A stretch of 64,000 bases of DNA, taken from positions 370,001 through 434,000 of the forward strand of contig JAMWET010002899.1 in assembly GCA_024036415.1 (NCBI GenBank), given 5' to 3'. Every line of letters begins with the position of its first letter. Position 1 is the stretch's first letter. Below are positions 22,612 to 34,585 of this stretch, piece after piece. The position numbers and the translations under genes are program-made. This DNA comes from Prochilodus magdalenae (lineage: Eukaryota; Chordata; Actinopteri; Characiformes; Prochilodontidae). Under the pieces are notes generated by a model. The model was not told the origin of the DNA. It saw nothing but the letters and a program-made list of their open reading frames with translations, and ran no database searches.

Positions 22612-22998
22612 GTGTATATATTGGTGGGTGACATTGTGAGACATGCAAGTAATTCAAGCTTGCCATGTGTGCGGCATACGCAAGGTGCCTGACTGACCCA
22701 ACAGCCACCATTGAAGACATTCAGTGAACAGTGATGTCCTCCATGAGTCATTCTCGGCTGCGCCACGCAGGACTGCATGCACACATACTGTTACGATGAC
22801 TGCCCATCGTGTCAACATGGGCTTCAGTGACTTCAGTGGTGGACTCAGAATGCCAGTGGGTCAGCTTCAGTGACAGGTCCTGCTTTTGTCATGGTGGAGA
22901 CGACCAAGTTGGACTATTTGTCCTGAAGGTCTGGTGTCACCCCACCTCCACCCCTATGGCAAAATCTGCAGGAACTGTGTGAGAATATAAGCTCTATG
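22612..22998 (+). mobile_element. Tc1-derived MITE, copy 4 (degenerate, 3' truncated)
   Basis: Starts in GGTGGGTGACATTGTGAGAC, which aligns with 42883-42910. It contains the transposase-derived GGAGACGACCAAGTTGG and the shared deletion junction GGTCTGGTGTCACCCCACCT near 22930, and ends after CAGGAACTGTGTGAGAATAT. The right inverted repeat is missing. Confidence 0.72.
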
Positions 22999-23364
22999 GA
23001 TAAGACTAGCGAACTAGCGCTAGCTAGCAGTTAGCTAACAGAAGCACATTTCAACAGACATGTTACATTGACTAACCTGACTTGTAGATCTCCATTATTT
23101 GTTGTTGTTAATTGGACAATGATGTTTGGTACGCTGTCGGTCCCTATTGTCACTGTGTGCCTACTTGAGCCATTGAATCGATTTTGAATTTTTTTATGGG
23201 CGTAAAGAGAAAAATGGCTACTAAGGATTGTGATAAGATTACAGATTAACATTTAGTCTTGTGTTTGATTAGATTTGTCTTTGTCTGTATGCGGACTGGT
23301 TCGGTCATTTTTTCAGGGAATTTCAAAATGTAGGAAAGGAGGTGTTGTATCATGTGATCATCTG
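22999..23364. other. Non-coding, no recognised element
   Basis: Includes a GCTAG-rich stretch at 23005-23035. No gene. Confidence 0.35.
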
Positions 23365-23585
23365 TGGTTGGTGTAGCTCAGTGGATAACACCACTACCCG
23401 GCAAGTAGCTACCACCACACATGGGAGATTGGGGTTTGAATCCCAGGCTGACTGCCTACGCTGTGCTACACCAATAAGAGTCCGTGGGCAAGACTCCTAA
23501 CACTACATTGGCCTACCTGTAATATGATTAACCTTGTAAGTCGCTCTGGATAAGAGCGTCAGCTAAATGCCGTAAATGTAAATAT
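23365..23585 (+). mobile_element. tRNA-derived SINE, copy 3
   Basis: Head TGGTTGGTGTAGCTCAGTGG, B-box region GGTTTGAATCC, body CAAGACTCCTAACACTACAT and 3' end GTCGCTCTGGATAAGAGCGT with TAAATG tail. Full length. Confidence 0.92.
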
Positions 23586-23639
23586 GATCATTACAGAAAC
23601 GTATTGGATACTGAACATTGCACACTGAGAGGAACCAGG

Positions 23640-24260
23640 ACCTTTCTCTGGGCCGAAGTTTTTGAAATCTTTGCTCTGTTCCATTGCATTTGTGCCCCGA
23701 CGCCCCCCATCCCACAAATAAACCTGAGGTAGTGCCCTTTATTTCTGCCCCTCATTCCCGCTCGGGCCGCACCTTCATTATTAAGTCGTTTTTTTCCCTG
23801 TTTTTTATTGCACTGCTTTGGCGGAGGAATATTCAGCGCACCTTGCATGTTCATGAATAATGTCCATCTTTCAGCCGCCCTTTTACCGTCACTGGAGGTG
23901 GGGTTGGAGGAGGAAAGTGGATGGGGGTGCACGGGCTCCGAGATGTGGCGGGGGGGATTGGCGGAGAAGGTGGAGGGGTTGTGGATGAGGGGGGCATATG
24001 TGGGCCAGATGAATTACACGCAGGGGGGATCTGACAGGCCGGCGCTGAGCTTTGTGATCATTCCAAAGTTCTAATAATCTCCCTCACCTTCCCTATCTTG
24101 CCCGTAATGAAAGAGAATAGGTGATTGCACCCCGGGCTACGTTCCCCCAGCTTAATGACTCCTCCAAAGGCGAGAGCGCGGCCGAGGGAGGAAAAAAAAA
24201 ATGAACTTTGAACGAGCTGCGAATTGGCTCTGACAGCGTGATAGACCATGACACCGGTTC
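23640..24260. promoter_or_regulatory. Unique block, candidate conserved non-coding element
   Basis: Repeat-free, GC-rich with G-runs (23951-23957, 24030-24036). ATTA cores at 23776-23784 and near 24150 (CCCCCAGCTTAATGACTCCT). Open frames give peptides of odd composition without family match. Regulatory role inferred. Confidence 0.33.
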
Positions 24261-24796
24261 TGTAGCAAAACAGACGTAGCGCTAATTGATTATCAATATT
24301 TTAAGCAAAGTGATGAAAATAAGCATTAAGAGAAGAGAGAGCACCAGAGAGAGAGAAGAGAGGCTGGTGGAGGTGCCTCAGTGGGGGTCGCGCGTGACTA
24401 CGTTTCTGCTACTCTCTCATTTTCTCTCACTCTCTCTCTCTCTCTGTCTCTCGTTCCCCTCGACGACACTTCGTTGGCCACATATTTCCTCTTGTACCTT
24501 TTCAACCAAAGCAAGCGCTCCACCAGCCAATTACCTAACTCACATGAGCGCACAGTTCATCAAAATGTCACTTAGCTTTAAATTTCTGGAGTTTTGCTAT
24601 CAGTTTGTGGCAGCTTTAGGACTGACCAGGAGCGGGACGTTACCTTACCTTAAAGATCATTTTCAAACAAAAAGAAATATAACTCTTAATTACTCTTTAT
24701 TACTCATTATTACTCGTATCAAAGATTTAAGGATTCAAGGAGACTTTATTGTCATTCGCATCACATGTGGTACATGGGGTGGAACGAAATTGTGGT
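24261..24796. other. Non-coding, with (CT)n at 24410-24462
   Basis: A 50-bp CT-rich run is embedded in unique sequence. Near 24740 GGAGACTTTATTGTCATTCG is a common short teleost repeat word. No gene. Confidence 0.45.
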
Positions 24797-25272
24797 ATCG
24801 TCGCTGTCCAAAGAAAAACAAGTATCTCCAAAATGGCAACTTTACAGGAGAGGCCAAAAACCTCATTTAACGATAATGTAAGTCAATGGAACCGAACGTC
24901 TTTCCAAACAGTTTTGAGCCATTTCTGTTGGTCCATTCATCACGAGATTCTCACTCAGTGTAAACAGCAGCTGGTGTGTTCAAACGATGCATACAAGTGT
25001 AGTTGGTGTAGCTCACCAGATAACACCACCACCCACCAGGGAACCACCACCACATGTGGGAGACTGGGGTTCGAATCCCGGTCTGGGTGACTATGCTGTG
25101 CTACACCAATAAGAGTCCTTGGGCAAGACTCCTAACACCACATTGGCCTACCTGTAGTATGATTAACCTTGTAAGTCGCTCTGGATAAGAGCGTCAGCTA
25201 AATACTATAAATGTAAATGTAAGTAAAAATGGACAAAAATGGAGATACATCTTGTTCATGGAACAGCAACGT
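24797..25272 (+). mobile_element. MITE family B, copy 3, interrupted by a SINE
   Basis: The left inverted repeat CGTCGCTGTCCAAAGAAAAA and the right end (GGAGATACATCTTGTTCATG then GAACAGCAACG) bracket the element. The SINE at 25000-25222 sits inside it, and the family B sequence resumes at AAGTAAAAATGG as in copy 1. Insertion order is therefore MITE first, SINE later. Confidence 0.8.
25000..25222 (+). mobile_element. tRNA-derived SINE, copy 4, nested in MITE B
   Basis: Head AGTTGGTGTAGCTCACCAGA, B box GGTTCGAATCC, body CCTTGGGCAAGACTCCTAAC, 3' end GTCGCTCTGGATAAGAGCGT, tail AAATGTAAATGTAAG. AAGT lies just before the head (TACAAGTGT) and just after the tail (GTAAGTAAAA), possibly a short target duplication. 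Confidence 0.92.
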
Positions 25273-25303
25273 TATGTTATATGTCATATATGCGTCAAGA
25301 TTA

Positions 25304-25830
25304 CCAGGAACTAAAAATTATGATGATAAATTTGGACTAATATGATCAATATTTATTGAGCTACACATACAGAAGTCTGTCTCTCAGTTTGGCTACCACA
25401 ACATGCCGCACATCTCGGCATGGAGGTGTAGAGGTTCCTAATGGTGTCCTGTGATAATACATCCCATCCAGCTTGAATATTCTCACACAGTTCCTGCAGA
25501 TGGTGCGGTAGGGGTGGAGGTGTAGTGACACCAGGCCTTCTGGACGTGTGACACGTGACCACAAACTGCTCATCTTGGTGCTGACCGCGGTGCATCCACA
25601 GACAGATTCGTTGGTCATCTCCATCAAGACAAAAGCGGGACTCGTCACTAAAGATGACCCGCTGCCATTCTTCTGGTGGCATTCGGCATAACACTCTGCA
25701 TCCATGTAGTCCTGTGTTGTGCAGCTGCCTGCCAGTGGTGCTGGCTCCAACAGGATGACTCATGGAGGACACCACTGCTCGCTGAATGTCCGCAGTCGTG
25801 GCTGTTGGATCAGTCAGATACAGGGATAAG
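25304..25830 (-). mobile_element. Tc1-derived MITE, copy 5 (minus), best-preserved transposase remnant
   Basis: A minus-strand frame of 140 codons (25775 to 25353) reads EEWQRVIFSDESRFCLDGDD, the region around a catalytic Asp of Tc1 transposases. It jumps after VVTCHTSRRPG straight to a C-terminal section ending SQDTIRNLYTSMPRCAACC. Known relatives have a long central stretch with the second catalytic Asp and the Glu between these parts, so this is an internally deleted, inactive copy. The same junction (GGCCTGGTGTCACTACACCT on the minus strand) recurs in four other copies here. Confidence 0.85.
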
Positions 25831-27180
25831 GCCCCTACTTGCTTACGTCATCTTAGATTTTCTGCTCTAGTCTTTCTAGTCCAAAGAATCAAGCGTAGAA
25901 AGACTGCTGCAGCTGTCCTCTGAGTGAATGAGACAGTGATTCAGACCACTCACTGTCAGGGGCAGGTCTCTGAACACTGGGATTAGGAGTTCAACAAGTA
26001 ACACATGGTGCCAAACCAACTTAACTCCTAGAGTTGTTTTGGCCAGAACCACTCTTGTTCAAAAACTCTTTGAAGTACACAGCCACCTCAGCTCTTCACA
26101 GCCGTTTTCTGACTACAAGGTGCAAAGTGAAAAACATTTTACAATGCTAGTCATATTAGATTATGTTTTAAATGAAGATTATAATAGTATGTCCTACAGA
26201 TACAAATATCATATCTCACCAAAATGCCCATCCATATGTCAGCCCTAAGGCGTTTCAGCATGTGCTTTAGCTACAGTAGTCTGAAGAAGCAAACCACCAA
26301 ATAATTATGTTGGCCAAACCAGCTCTTAATACCAAAGGAAGAAACTTGGATGAGCGTGAAGTTGTTTATACCCCAGGGATTAGCACACGGCTAGATTATA
26401 TTAGCGAAACACTTGCAGGTAGGTCCAAACTTTCCACAAGGAAGGAAGAGAAACCCTCTGAAGCATGGCTAGACCTTCACCTCCAGCCCATGGCTCCACC
26501 TCCCCACCCCTGACCTGAAGCTCTTTCCTAGGCTTAACCACCAGCGCTTGACTGAGCACAATCCCAGGACCACCATGTCTCTGGGCCTTTTGTCTGAGGT
26601 GTTTGTTAAGTGCTAGCCTCGCTCCTGCTGGGACTCCATTGGGAAGTGCCTGCTCCGGGCAGCCTTTCTTTCTCTTCTAAGTGGCCGCCTTTGTTTGACA
26701 CCTTGTGCGCGTCGACCGTTCGGCAGCCGCCGTTCGCGTTTCATGCGCGGGGGTCCTCCCCGCTCCCCATTCTCACTCAACGGGATCTAACTCTGGCACC
26801 TTTCATAGCTGAAACTGATCCTATTCACCTTTATTCATCTAACCCTCTTAGCTCCCCTGTCGCCTATACGCCGTGAGCGCCTCGTTTTACATTTTGTTGA
26901 ATTATTTCTCGTTTATGGTTCACTGGATAAAGTGGAGGACTTCTGAGGAAAGTCTGGATTCTAAACTTTCAGTCGGTCTTATGTTTATGTTTGCAGGTGA
27001 ACAAGATTATTCCAAGATTGTAATTAGATGGAAAACAGTCATTTGCAGAAACGGTTTTGTGGATTTTTTTTTTTTTTTGTAAAATAAAGAGAAACGTCGT
27101 TATTAATACAGACTGTAACCTGTTAATGCAGATTGCTAGCCAACCGCAATGGTATTGTCTACTACAAAGCACCTTAGTGG
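25831..27180. other. Non-coding, no recognised element
   Basis: Unique sequence; 26590-26880 is GC-richer. A T-run at 27065-27078 precedes AAAATAAAG. No splice-flanked frame identified. Confidence 0.35.
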
Positions 27181-27214
27181 ACTTAGATGTAGAATTAGAA
27201 TGTAGAACAATTTA

Positions 27215-27459
27215 ATAATCAAGTTTGCACACAGAGGAGTTTGTCTACTGCATTTAACCCATCCTTGAAGTGAAATACCCGCATGCATACCCATGCTAGT
27301 GGACACTTGCCCGGATTGGTGGGTAGCCCTATCCACAGCTGGAGTAGTTCGGGGTTAGATGCCTTGCTCAAGGGCATTTCAGTAATTTCTGTTGGTTCAG
27401 AGAATTACAGACTAGTCACAAGGCTGGTTCCCTAACCTCCAGCACACGACTCCGCCCCA
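27215..27459 (+). repeat. Widespread teleost dispersed repeat, family E
   Basis: Contains TGCATTTAACCCATCC, ACACTTGCCCGGATTGGTGG, GGGGTTAGATGCCTTGCTCA and TTCCCTAACCTCCAGCACAC in the order known from a very common fish repeat that ends near CACGACTGCCCC. Recognition is from memory of the word order; no class is asserted. Confidence 0.6.
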
Positions 27460-27608
27460 TTGGTTATGCACTAAATGGTTATAAACGCGTCTACTGTGGA
27501 CTATCACATTCAATTAAATTATTATTTTTTAAATTTATTTTATTTATTTAGCTTTTTCGGTTTGCCTGGCATTGGTCAGTTTCAAACTCAAACCTGATAT
27601 GGGTTATA

Positions 27609-27845
27609 TATTTACATTTACGGCATTTAGCTGACGCGACTCACAAGGGTATTCATATTACAGAGCGACTTACAAGGGTATTCATATTACAGGTGGGCTA
27701 ATGTAGTGTTAGGAGTCTTGCCCAAGGACTCTTATTGGTGTAGCACAGCATAGTCACTCAGCCCGGGAATCAAACCCCAGTCTCCTACGTGTGGTGGTGG
27801 CTACTTGGCAGGTAGTGGTGTTATCCGCTGAGCTACACCAACCAC
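27609..27845 (-). mobile_element. tRNA-derived SINE, copy 5 (minus), with internal duplication
   Basis: Head on the minus strand TGGTGTAGCTCAGCGG, with B-box variant. The 3' core is altered: GCGACTCACAAGGGTATTCA at 27636 and GCGACTTACAAGGGTATTCA at 27665 form a direct duplication of about 29 bp that replaces the usual GCTCTTATCCA stretch. Confidence 0.88.
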
Positions 27846-29361
27846 ATATATGGCATGGACATACTTTTGGTTGACATAGTTTGAGTGAGGTTCAGCCATA
27901 ATAGTGGTGGGCTCAGTTTAGTTTTAGACTCTAAGTACAATCCTGAGGGTTGAAGAACGTTTGGACATCATTATGGTGGGCCCAGGTTGTTCAGAGTAGT
28001 AGGTAGTGCCTGAACCAAAGGTTGTTGAAATGGTTTGGGTTACATTTGGATAGAACTTCGGTGGTCTCAGTTCTGTCAAACCTGCTGGTGTGGTTTGAAC
28101 TGGGACAGGTTTGGACTCCAAACCCGCTGGTGTGGTTTAGATGTGATCCGGACAGGAAGCTTTTCTGCCGTGTTCTGGTTCAGACCAAAATTTCAAGGCC
28201 GATTAAAACTGTAACTCGCGTTTGACAGATGTACAAACACAGCGCACCGCCTGCTTCCTCAAATGTTATTATAACGACTCAAAGGCCCCACTGTGGGAGC
28301 AACAGGGGAGCGCAGGACCGACAGAGGAGAAAAAGAGGAAAGGGATGAGAGGAGAAGGGATAAGAGGGGAGGGGAGTCTGATAGCGTGGGGGGCAGATGG
28401 GGCTGTGAATGGGAAGAATAGGATGCAAGAAAGGGGAGATAAAACAGGACAAGATCAAGAGGAAAGGGTCAGCTCGAGAGGAGTGAGATTCTCTTTGTCT
28501 TCTTCTTCTCCGTTGCATGTGTAACAGAGTTCTCGAGCCCTTTTGAATATTTCACTGCCTGGTTCCTTCAGAAACACATTTTCTGCATGATAAAGGTCAC
28601 CTAGCTCAGCAAATCAAAGCTCGCGGTGAGCGCCACAACTTGTGGCTACGGCTTGTTGAGGAGATCTTTTGCTCTCTCTGTTTGCTGGCACGATCTTCCC
28701 TTGGTCTCGCTCTTGCTTCCTTTTGGCTTTGGATGAGCCTGTCGTCACGACCTTCATGAGCGTCTGAAGCTCACGGCCCTTCTGCCATGGCCCTGCAGTG
28801 CTAAGCCGAGTTGACCCGCGTCTAAGGAAGTTGCCCTCAACTCGGGTGATGTTCCGAGGCTAGCTAACAGGGGCTAGCAAAGGCTAGCAGGGAGACGGAA
28901 CGAGTTGCACTATACCGACCCAGGGTGATTGAAATAGCAAGGCCCTTCTGACTATCACACTCCCCGCCCACATGATCTTCCATATCACACCTCCGTAGGT
29001 TAGACCACAATGGTAATCTTTGGTGCGGTTCACGTCAAAAGTTAGTTCAGGGCAGAGAGGCTGCAGAGAGATGGCAAGACCACGGTCAAGTCAAGGCTAA
29101 AAGTCTAAAGTTGCCCTGTCGAAAGCTTAAACCCAGAAATTTGTATTCATGGTATAGAAATGATATTTCCATAATGCTCATACAGCTCTGGCAGAATGCA
29201 AGAGACCACCTCAGAATGATCAGTGTCTCTAGCTGTACAGGTTCTGGGTTTGTGTTGGACCAGAATCCCTCAGTTCTGTTTTATTCTCTACACTACTGGA
29301 AGCATGTCTCCCAAACTCCAGATCAGATATTGTATTAGATCTGTTTATTTAGAAAATCACT
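27846..29361. other. Non-coding; purine-rich stretch at 28310-28480
   Basis: About 170 bp of G/A-rich sequence lies at 28310-28480. The 100-codon plus frame over it has biased composition and no domain. Nothing else recognised. Confidence 0.4.
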
Positions 29362-29612
29362 AATGACCTCCAGAAGCCTGTTTTTAGAACCATGCTCGCT
29401 GTGCGTTTCACCCCAGCCACCGCTCGCCAGTCTCTCTGTAGGTCACTTGAGGTCATTGGAAGGGACATTGGAATGAGGTGGCGCTCATCACGGTCAGTAG
29501 AGAGGGGGTTTGGCCCTCTGCCAGTCTGTAGCTGTGTTGTCCTGTGTGTTTGCTGCTTGACCTTGTTCTTATGAACCAGACGCTCACTGTATCTGCCAGT
29601 AAAGCTAGAACC
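29362..29612 (+). repeat. Dispersed duplication, family F copy 1
   Basis: About 250 bp nearly identical to 34586-34843, from AATGACCTCCAGAAGCCTGT to AAAGCTAGAAC. The main difference is a short insertion in copy 2 (CTTACGGTGGGTAAG near 34680). Both strands carry open frames but no recognisable domain. The low divergence suggests a recent repeat or local copying. Confidence 0.9.
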
Positions 29613-29995
29613 CAAAAGAAATGATGACAATAGAACATAATTCAGTCACCTCCTCAGAACACACACCTTTGAATTTTTGAGTTTTTGAATACTTAGTCAA
29701 CACAGATTCATCCTTTTGGGGAAGGACGTTTAAAGTACAAACCACAATGGAAAATATCCTTTTGCATGTGCATGTAGTTACACATTTACACCAGAGAGGT
29801 CTCCAAATCACCAGTTTGCAAAGTGCAGCTTTAATGTTATTTAATGTTAATTTTTTCAGCTACATTATTCAGCATTATTCTGTTTTACCAACTGATACCA
29901 TACTAATCTACAAACAGTTCTCCAATTTGATGCTAGTCGAGCTACGATACTGTGCAATTGCAATTCAGTACAATGTAATGTTGTAATGTTACATC
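29613..29995. other. Non-coding, no recognised element
   Basis: AT-rich spacer. Confidence 0.35.
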
Positions 29996-30030
29996 AATCT
30001 ATCTATCTATCTATCTATCTGCCTATCTGT
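29996..30030. repeat. (CTAT)n microsatellite
   Basis: About six perfect units then two imperfect ones (CTGCCTATCTG). Confidence 0.95.
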
Positions 30031-30540
30031 GTATGCAGTCATACATAAACAGGTAGACTCTTCCTCAAAGACTTTGCTTAAATGTTATTGTACTGTATTT
30101 CATTCAGTAATGGAGAGCCCCCAAGCCCACCACAGCACGTAACACACCCGCCAAATCTAACATTTAATTAGAAATTCCACTGGCGTATTAAATTTCCTAC
30201 TATGATTGAACGGTTAAAATGCAAACATCGTTATTCAGAGTGGTCAGGTGTGAACAGTGGTGGTGATGGTAACCAGACCTCGAGAACCTCTAAAAGCTCC
30301 CTCACAGAAAGTCATTACAATAAGCGGTGTCTGCCTGAGACGTTGATTCAGGATGGTTCAGATCGTACAGATTCATATTTTTAAAACCCATCCATGGTGG
30401 AGTGGTACATGTAAGGCAGCATCAGGCAAATTAGTCCCAGAAGAAATCGTAATTTTTCAGATTCATCGGACCATGACCGTCACATATAAAAGCATGTGGT
30501 TTTGTATAGTAACTAAAATGGCTGTAGACGCTGTAGACAA
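30031..30540. other. Non-coding, no recognised element
   Basis: No gene; AT-rich. Confidence 0.35.
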
Positions 30541-30650
30541 ACCTGGTTCCCATCACCACCACTTTAGAGAAGTCTGTTAACTAATTCACACCAAACCACT
30601 GAATAACTTTATTTCCATCCCAGTCACTGAATTATGCAGGAGTGTTTAGA
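30541..30650 (+). repeat. Dispersed repeat, family D copy 2
   Basis: CTGGTTCCCATCACCACCAC then TTTAGAGAAGTCTG, followed by ACACCAAACCACTGAATAAC, aligns with 13095-13160. Confidence 0.5.
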
Positions 30651-30939
30651 TTAAAAAAAAAATAATAATGTGTGCAATTACAGGACCGGCCATCCAGTAC
30701 ATCCAGAGTTCTCCACCCCCGGATGAACGGATTACTGAAATGTACTATTAGTTGCACTCATCACATGCATGTTCGTCCACTGGCGGCATCTGGAGCACCA
30801 GAAGTTAGCCGAAGTCCAAGAGGCTGCAGCATTAGGCCGAGATCAGAGCTTAGTCCAGGCTTAAACTCTTCTGTTCTTCCGTCTACAGAACATACACCTT
30901 CAGTAAAAGCGGAGGACGGATGCAGATGTGGGCTTTAGT
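30651..30939. other. Non-coding, unique
   Basis: Nothing recognised. Confidence 0.35.
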
Positions 30940-31400
30940 GCCTGTGCATGTGTGTTTTTCAGTTTTGCATCAAGCTCTCATTAATAAAACAGTATAGATC
31001 TGCCAGAGCTTTACGCGAGGCGTGATGAAAACCAAAATTCCCAGTTGTGTCTCGTTTCCCTAACCCAATCTCCAATATTCACTTAGATAATTAAAGAAAT
31101 CGCCTCAAATTACTTTCAGAGAGTCCGCTGTCGGCTCCCGGGCCGAAATAAAGAAGTTACAGTGTTGTGGTGTTGAGGGGGAGCGAGGCAGAAGTTGAAT
31201 ATTTCATCATACGGCGCTCGGTTTGATTGTCATGCGGGATGATGTGCGCGCACGCAGTTTTTGGTGCCCGGCGAGGGGTTGCTGTTAGAGTTAAAGATAC
31301 ACAGCGTCGGGTTTGATACGGTTCTGAGCTTTCAGACGGGCTTATATTGAGAGGATATTTGAGGATAACGATTCTCAAATAAAGCGATCTAGGCCCGTCT
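30940..31400. promoter_or_regulatory. Unique block, candidate conserved non-coding element
   Basis: Repeat-free. ACTTAGATAATTAAAGAAAT lies near 31081, followed by CGGCTCCCGGGCCGAAATAA near 31132 and a GTGCGCGCACGCAG stretch near 31243. No exon. Role inferred. Confidence 0.33.
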
Positions 31401-31908
31401 TTTTAGAACCTTTAAAAGGTCATGGCTGCACACAAACACTTGTGGTGTCCACACTGTTTTATGAAGTATCTGAGGAAGGAAATAAAAAAGGGGTGGGGTT
31501 TTTGTTTGTTGTTGTTAGCATGATTGCTTTAAGAGAATTTTGTTTGTTTGTTTGTTTTTGTTTTTATTTATTTGTGTTTTCTTTAATGCTCACTTTCCAT
31601 CCCACTGATTAGAAGGATACTGCTGTATTTGCTCCGGTCAGCTGAGGTTGACTTGATGACCATGTAATTGACTATTAGAACATCTATGTGTACACAGAGC
31701 CATTGATCTTGTCTGCAAAGCCTCTTATGAGAGTACAGTGCGAAGCTAAAATAGAAATCTGGCAAGACAGCTTTCTATGAATTATTCACGGTATTGATAT
31801 GATATCTCTTTCTAATTGTTTAGTCTGTTAATATTTAATGAATATCATTTACGCTGCACTTGAATGTGACAGTGTTTGGTAAATTACCATCTTTTTGTTT
31901 TGATTAGG

Positions 31909-31942
<34 letters not shown>

Positions 31943-32039
31943 CAATCTCTGTTCTTCTTCCCCCCACTCTGCAAACCAAGGCCCGACCGGGTTCACTGCT
32001 ATATGCCATAAGCTCTACCCATGTTCACAGTATCTGAGC
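31401..32039. other. Non-coding; T-run and (TTA)n at 31911-31942
   Basis: TTGT/TTTG-rich at 31498-31580 and a short (TTA)n array. Otherwise unique AT-rich sequence. Confidence 0.5.
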
Positions 32040-32710
32040 CCATATGAGATGCGGTTTAAAGGAAAACAGGAGATGTCTTTTTAAGTTCAGTTCCCCTTTC
32101 GCAAGCGCTCATTTAAGGCTGCTCTAATTGCGCATGGTGCGAGCTGTTCCTTCCACTCATTTCTGTCATTGTACAAATTAAATTCGTGCTCAACTCTAAT
32201 TTCCCTGAAGCAAATTATGCCTTACAAGATGTACATGAAGTGGTTTTAATCGAGCTGTGCGCCGCCGAAGCCGCTCAGAGATGGCAAACTCCTGCAGTGG
32301 GTTTCCTCCTGAAAGCCCTTTGCTTGCTGAAGTGCACTCTGCCACCTAGTGGCTGTGTTCGGCGGTGCCTTTCAGAGTACCTGGTCTTTAACCCATTGCC
32401 CTCATTATCCCAATCTGATGAGAGGGGCCAGTGGGGCTAAATTTGCTTTAATGGGTAATTGTATTGTTCCCGGTTTCGCTCTCTTTTCCTGCTCTATGCC
32501 TCGATGGACAGGTGTTTTAGCGCGTTTGGAACGTTCCGGGCCGTAGGCCCAGCTTTGTGCTGCCATGTGTTTGTTTCTGTGCTCCTGATTCAAAGGGACG
32601 TTTTTCCAATTGCGCGGCGCGGCAGCTAATATTATGTTTGTCGTTCGGCGTGCTGCTGATTTATCACGTTTCCTCCAGGCCTGACATTCAGATTCCCTGA
32701 GTGGCATTCC
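32040..32710. promoter_or_regulatory. Unique block, candidate conserved non-coding element
   Basis: About 670 bp without repeats. It includes GCTGCTCTAATTGCGCATGG near 32118, TGCTTTAATGGGTAATTGTA near 32446 and GCTAATATTATGTTTGTCGT near 32625, with a GC-rich core (CAATTGCGCGGCGCGGCAGC near 32607). The plus and minus frames of 84-100 codons over it are not splice-flanked and show no domain. One of the stronger candidates by composition. Confidence 0.38.
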
Positions 32711-34585
32711 AACAGACTAATATACTCATAATTTACACAGTGTACACATAAACAGCATTCATCCTTAAATAAACCACTTTCTGCTAAAGTTAAAGTTAAA
32801 ATGCTAGCACATTACACCATCCCCCCAACACCACCATGGAACTGATCAGACAGGACACTTTTTGCAGTCTGAAGTTATGCTTCCTCAGTTTGAGCTCCAA
32901 GGCTAGTGTAGATAAAACCATGTAGGTGGTTGAAGCACATACTTCTCTGATTAGCATGTTGCTAATTGCACTGTATTGTACACTGTTATCTATTAACGTG
33001 GACTAAAATGCGTCACGTAGCTAAAAATGTAGCAGTAGTGTTCTTGTTTTCGGCTAACCAGAAAGGAGCTGGGTTATTTTTGTGGCTTTTATACTGTTCT
33101 CTAGTGAGTATAAGTTCTGGACTCTCGAGGCATATGTCTCACCAGTTAGCATGAGGCTAATACACTTCCAGGACTTACTTCACTGGAGAACAGCGGACTG
33201 TTATCTATTATCTTAGGTCAAAGCATGTCACATAGTAAAACACATTAGCAGTAATTTAATATGATTTATTGTTTACAAGTCCCTTAATAACGCTAATGAG
33301 CCTATTCATCCTGAATGCTGCTATGTCATGCTAAAATCTTATCATCTTATGGTTGGACTGTTGGACATTGTAGCTACACATTAGCCCTTTAGAAAGTATC
33401 TTCAGAGAAAGAAAACCTGTTTCTGTAATTTTAGGGGGTGAGCTAACAAGAAATGTCAGTTTAAACTTCAGCGATTAGCATGGTGCTAACAGCATAGCTA
33501 AGTCATCACTAACTCGCCTCAAACTGTGTGTAGTTGTTGGGTAATTTTTAGTAGACTTCTGGTTTCTGACATGTAAAATATGCAGTTTTCTAAAATAATG
33601 GGCTTTATCTTAGCATTAGCTTAGCGATGTAGTCATAGCAGCCATGTAATAGTTCCCATATTCTTTCTATTGGTTATCCGTTTTTGTAGAGACAGTATGT
33701 TATACCACTAATATCCGCTAATCTGCCCATAAACTTGCATTACTAGTTAGCATTAGCTTGTATCTCCACAACAAAACTAAAAATAAGCATTCACTTCTAT
33801 TGGATTTCATTTGACCATGCGAGAATTGATGTGTACATGCGTTTGGAGGGGGATGTCCGCATGTTTGTTCATCTTGTTAGGTTAGGAAATCATATTTTTT
33901 GACCTCATTGACCGGAATTCAGATTTTCTTTTTTGCACAGATATGGAAACTTTTCAAAGTGCACAATATAACATTTAGAAGATGATCAAAGAAAATATGC
34001 CACAAGAAGAAAAGAAAAATCACAAGACAAGCAACTCGTAATCTGTAATTTATAACTCGTAATTTGTCCCATCATAGCTGTGTTTAGTGAAAACACTGAC
34101 CAAATGAGACGTTCCACCTGAAGGTTTACGTGTGAGTGTGTTCAGAGAGTAAGTGGTACACCCAGATGACTGGTTATGATCATTGGTAGTGGTTTCCACT
34201 GGCTAGATCCTCAGTCCATGGGCCGTAAATGTCAGAAGTCTGTGAAAACATGAAGAAGGAACCCACCCCAACGAGGTGCTAAGCTTATGTCGATTCACAG
34301 GAACATTTTTTTGGAAACTTTAAACAGACGTTCCTTGTTTTACTTGAAGCTTGTGAAAGTGACTTATGTGGTAGTGAGCTGGTGTAGAACCGGCCCCAGT
34401 TGTTTCCTTTCTCACAACACCCTGACTAGGCAGGCACTCGTATTCCCAGTCAGTGATGTATCTAGAACTTCCAGTAGTGGGTATAGAGTGACGTATTGTG
34501 TGGTCCCACTCAGTGAGTTCAGAACGTGATTAAATTTATGTTGCATCGTAATCATACTGATTAATCTAACATATTCACCGTACCA
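32711..34585. other. Non-coding, AT-rich, no recognised element
   Basis: Nearly 1.9 kb of unique-looking sequence with many scattered GCTAA/TTAGC words. No splice-flanked frame, repeat boundary or RNA-like structure recognised. Confidence 0.4.

Noticed and set aside
23365..23585. tRNA gene from A box and B box
   Set aside because: No complete cloverleaf; head joined to a SINE body and LINE2-type tail, and repeated eight times.
25353..25775. 140-codon minus-strand frame as a host gene
   Set aside because: It is an internally deleted Tc1 transposase relic shared with other copies.
28222..28524. 100-codon Lys/Glu/Gly-rich plus frame
   Set aside because: Purine-rich composition explains it; no splice signals or family resemblance, unlike the exon at 44558.
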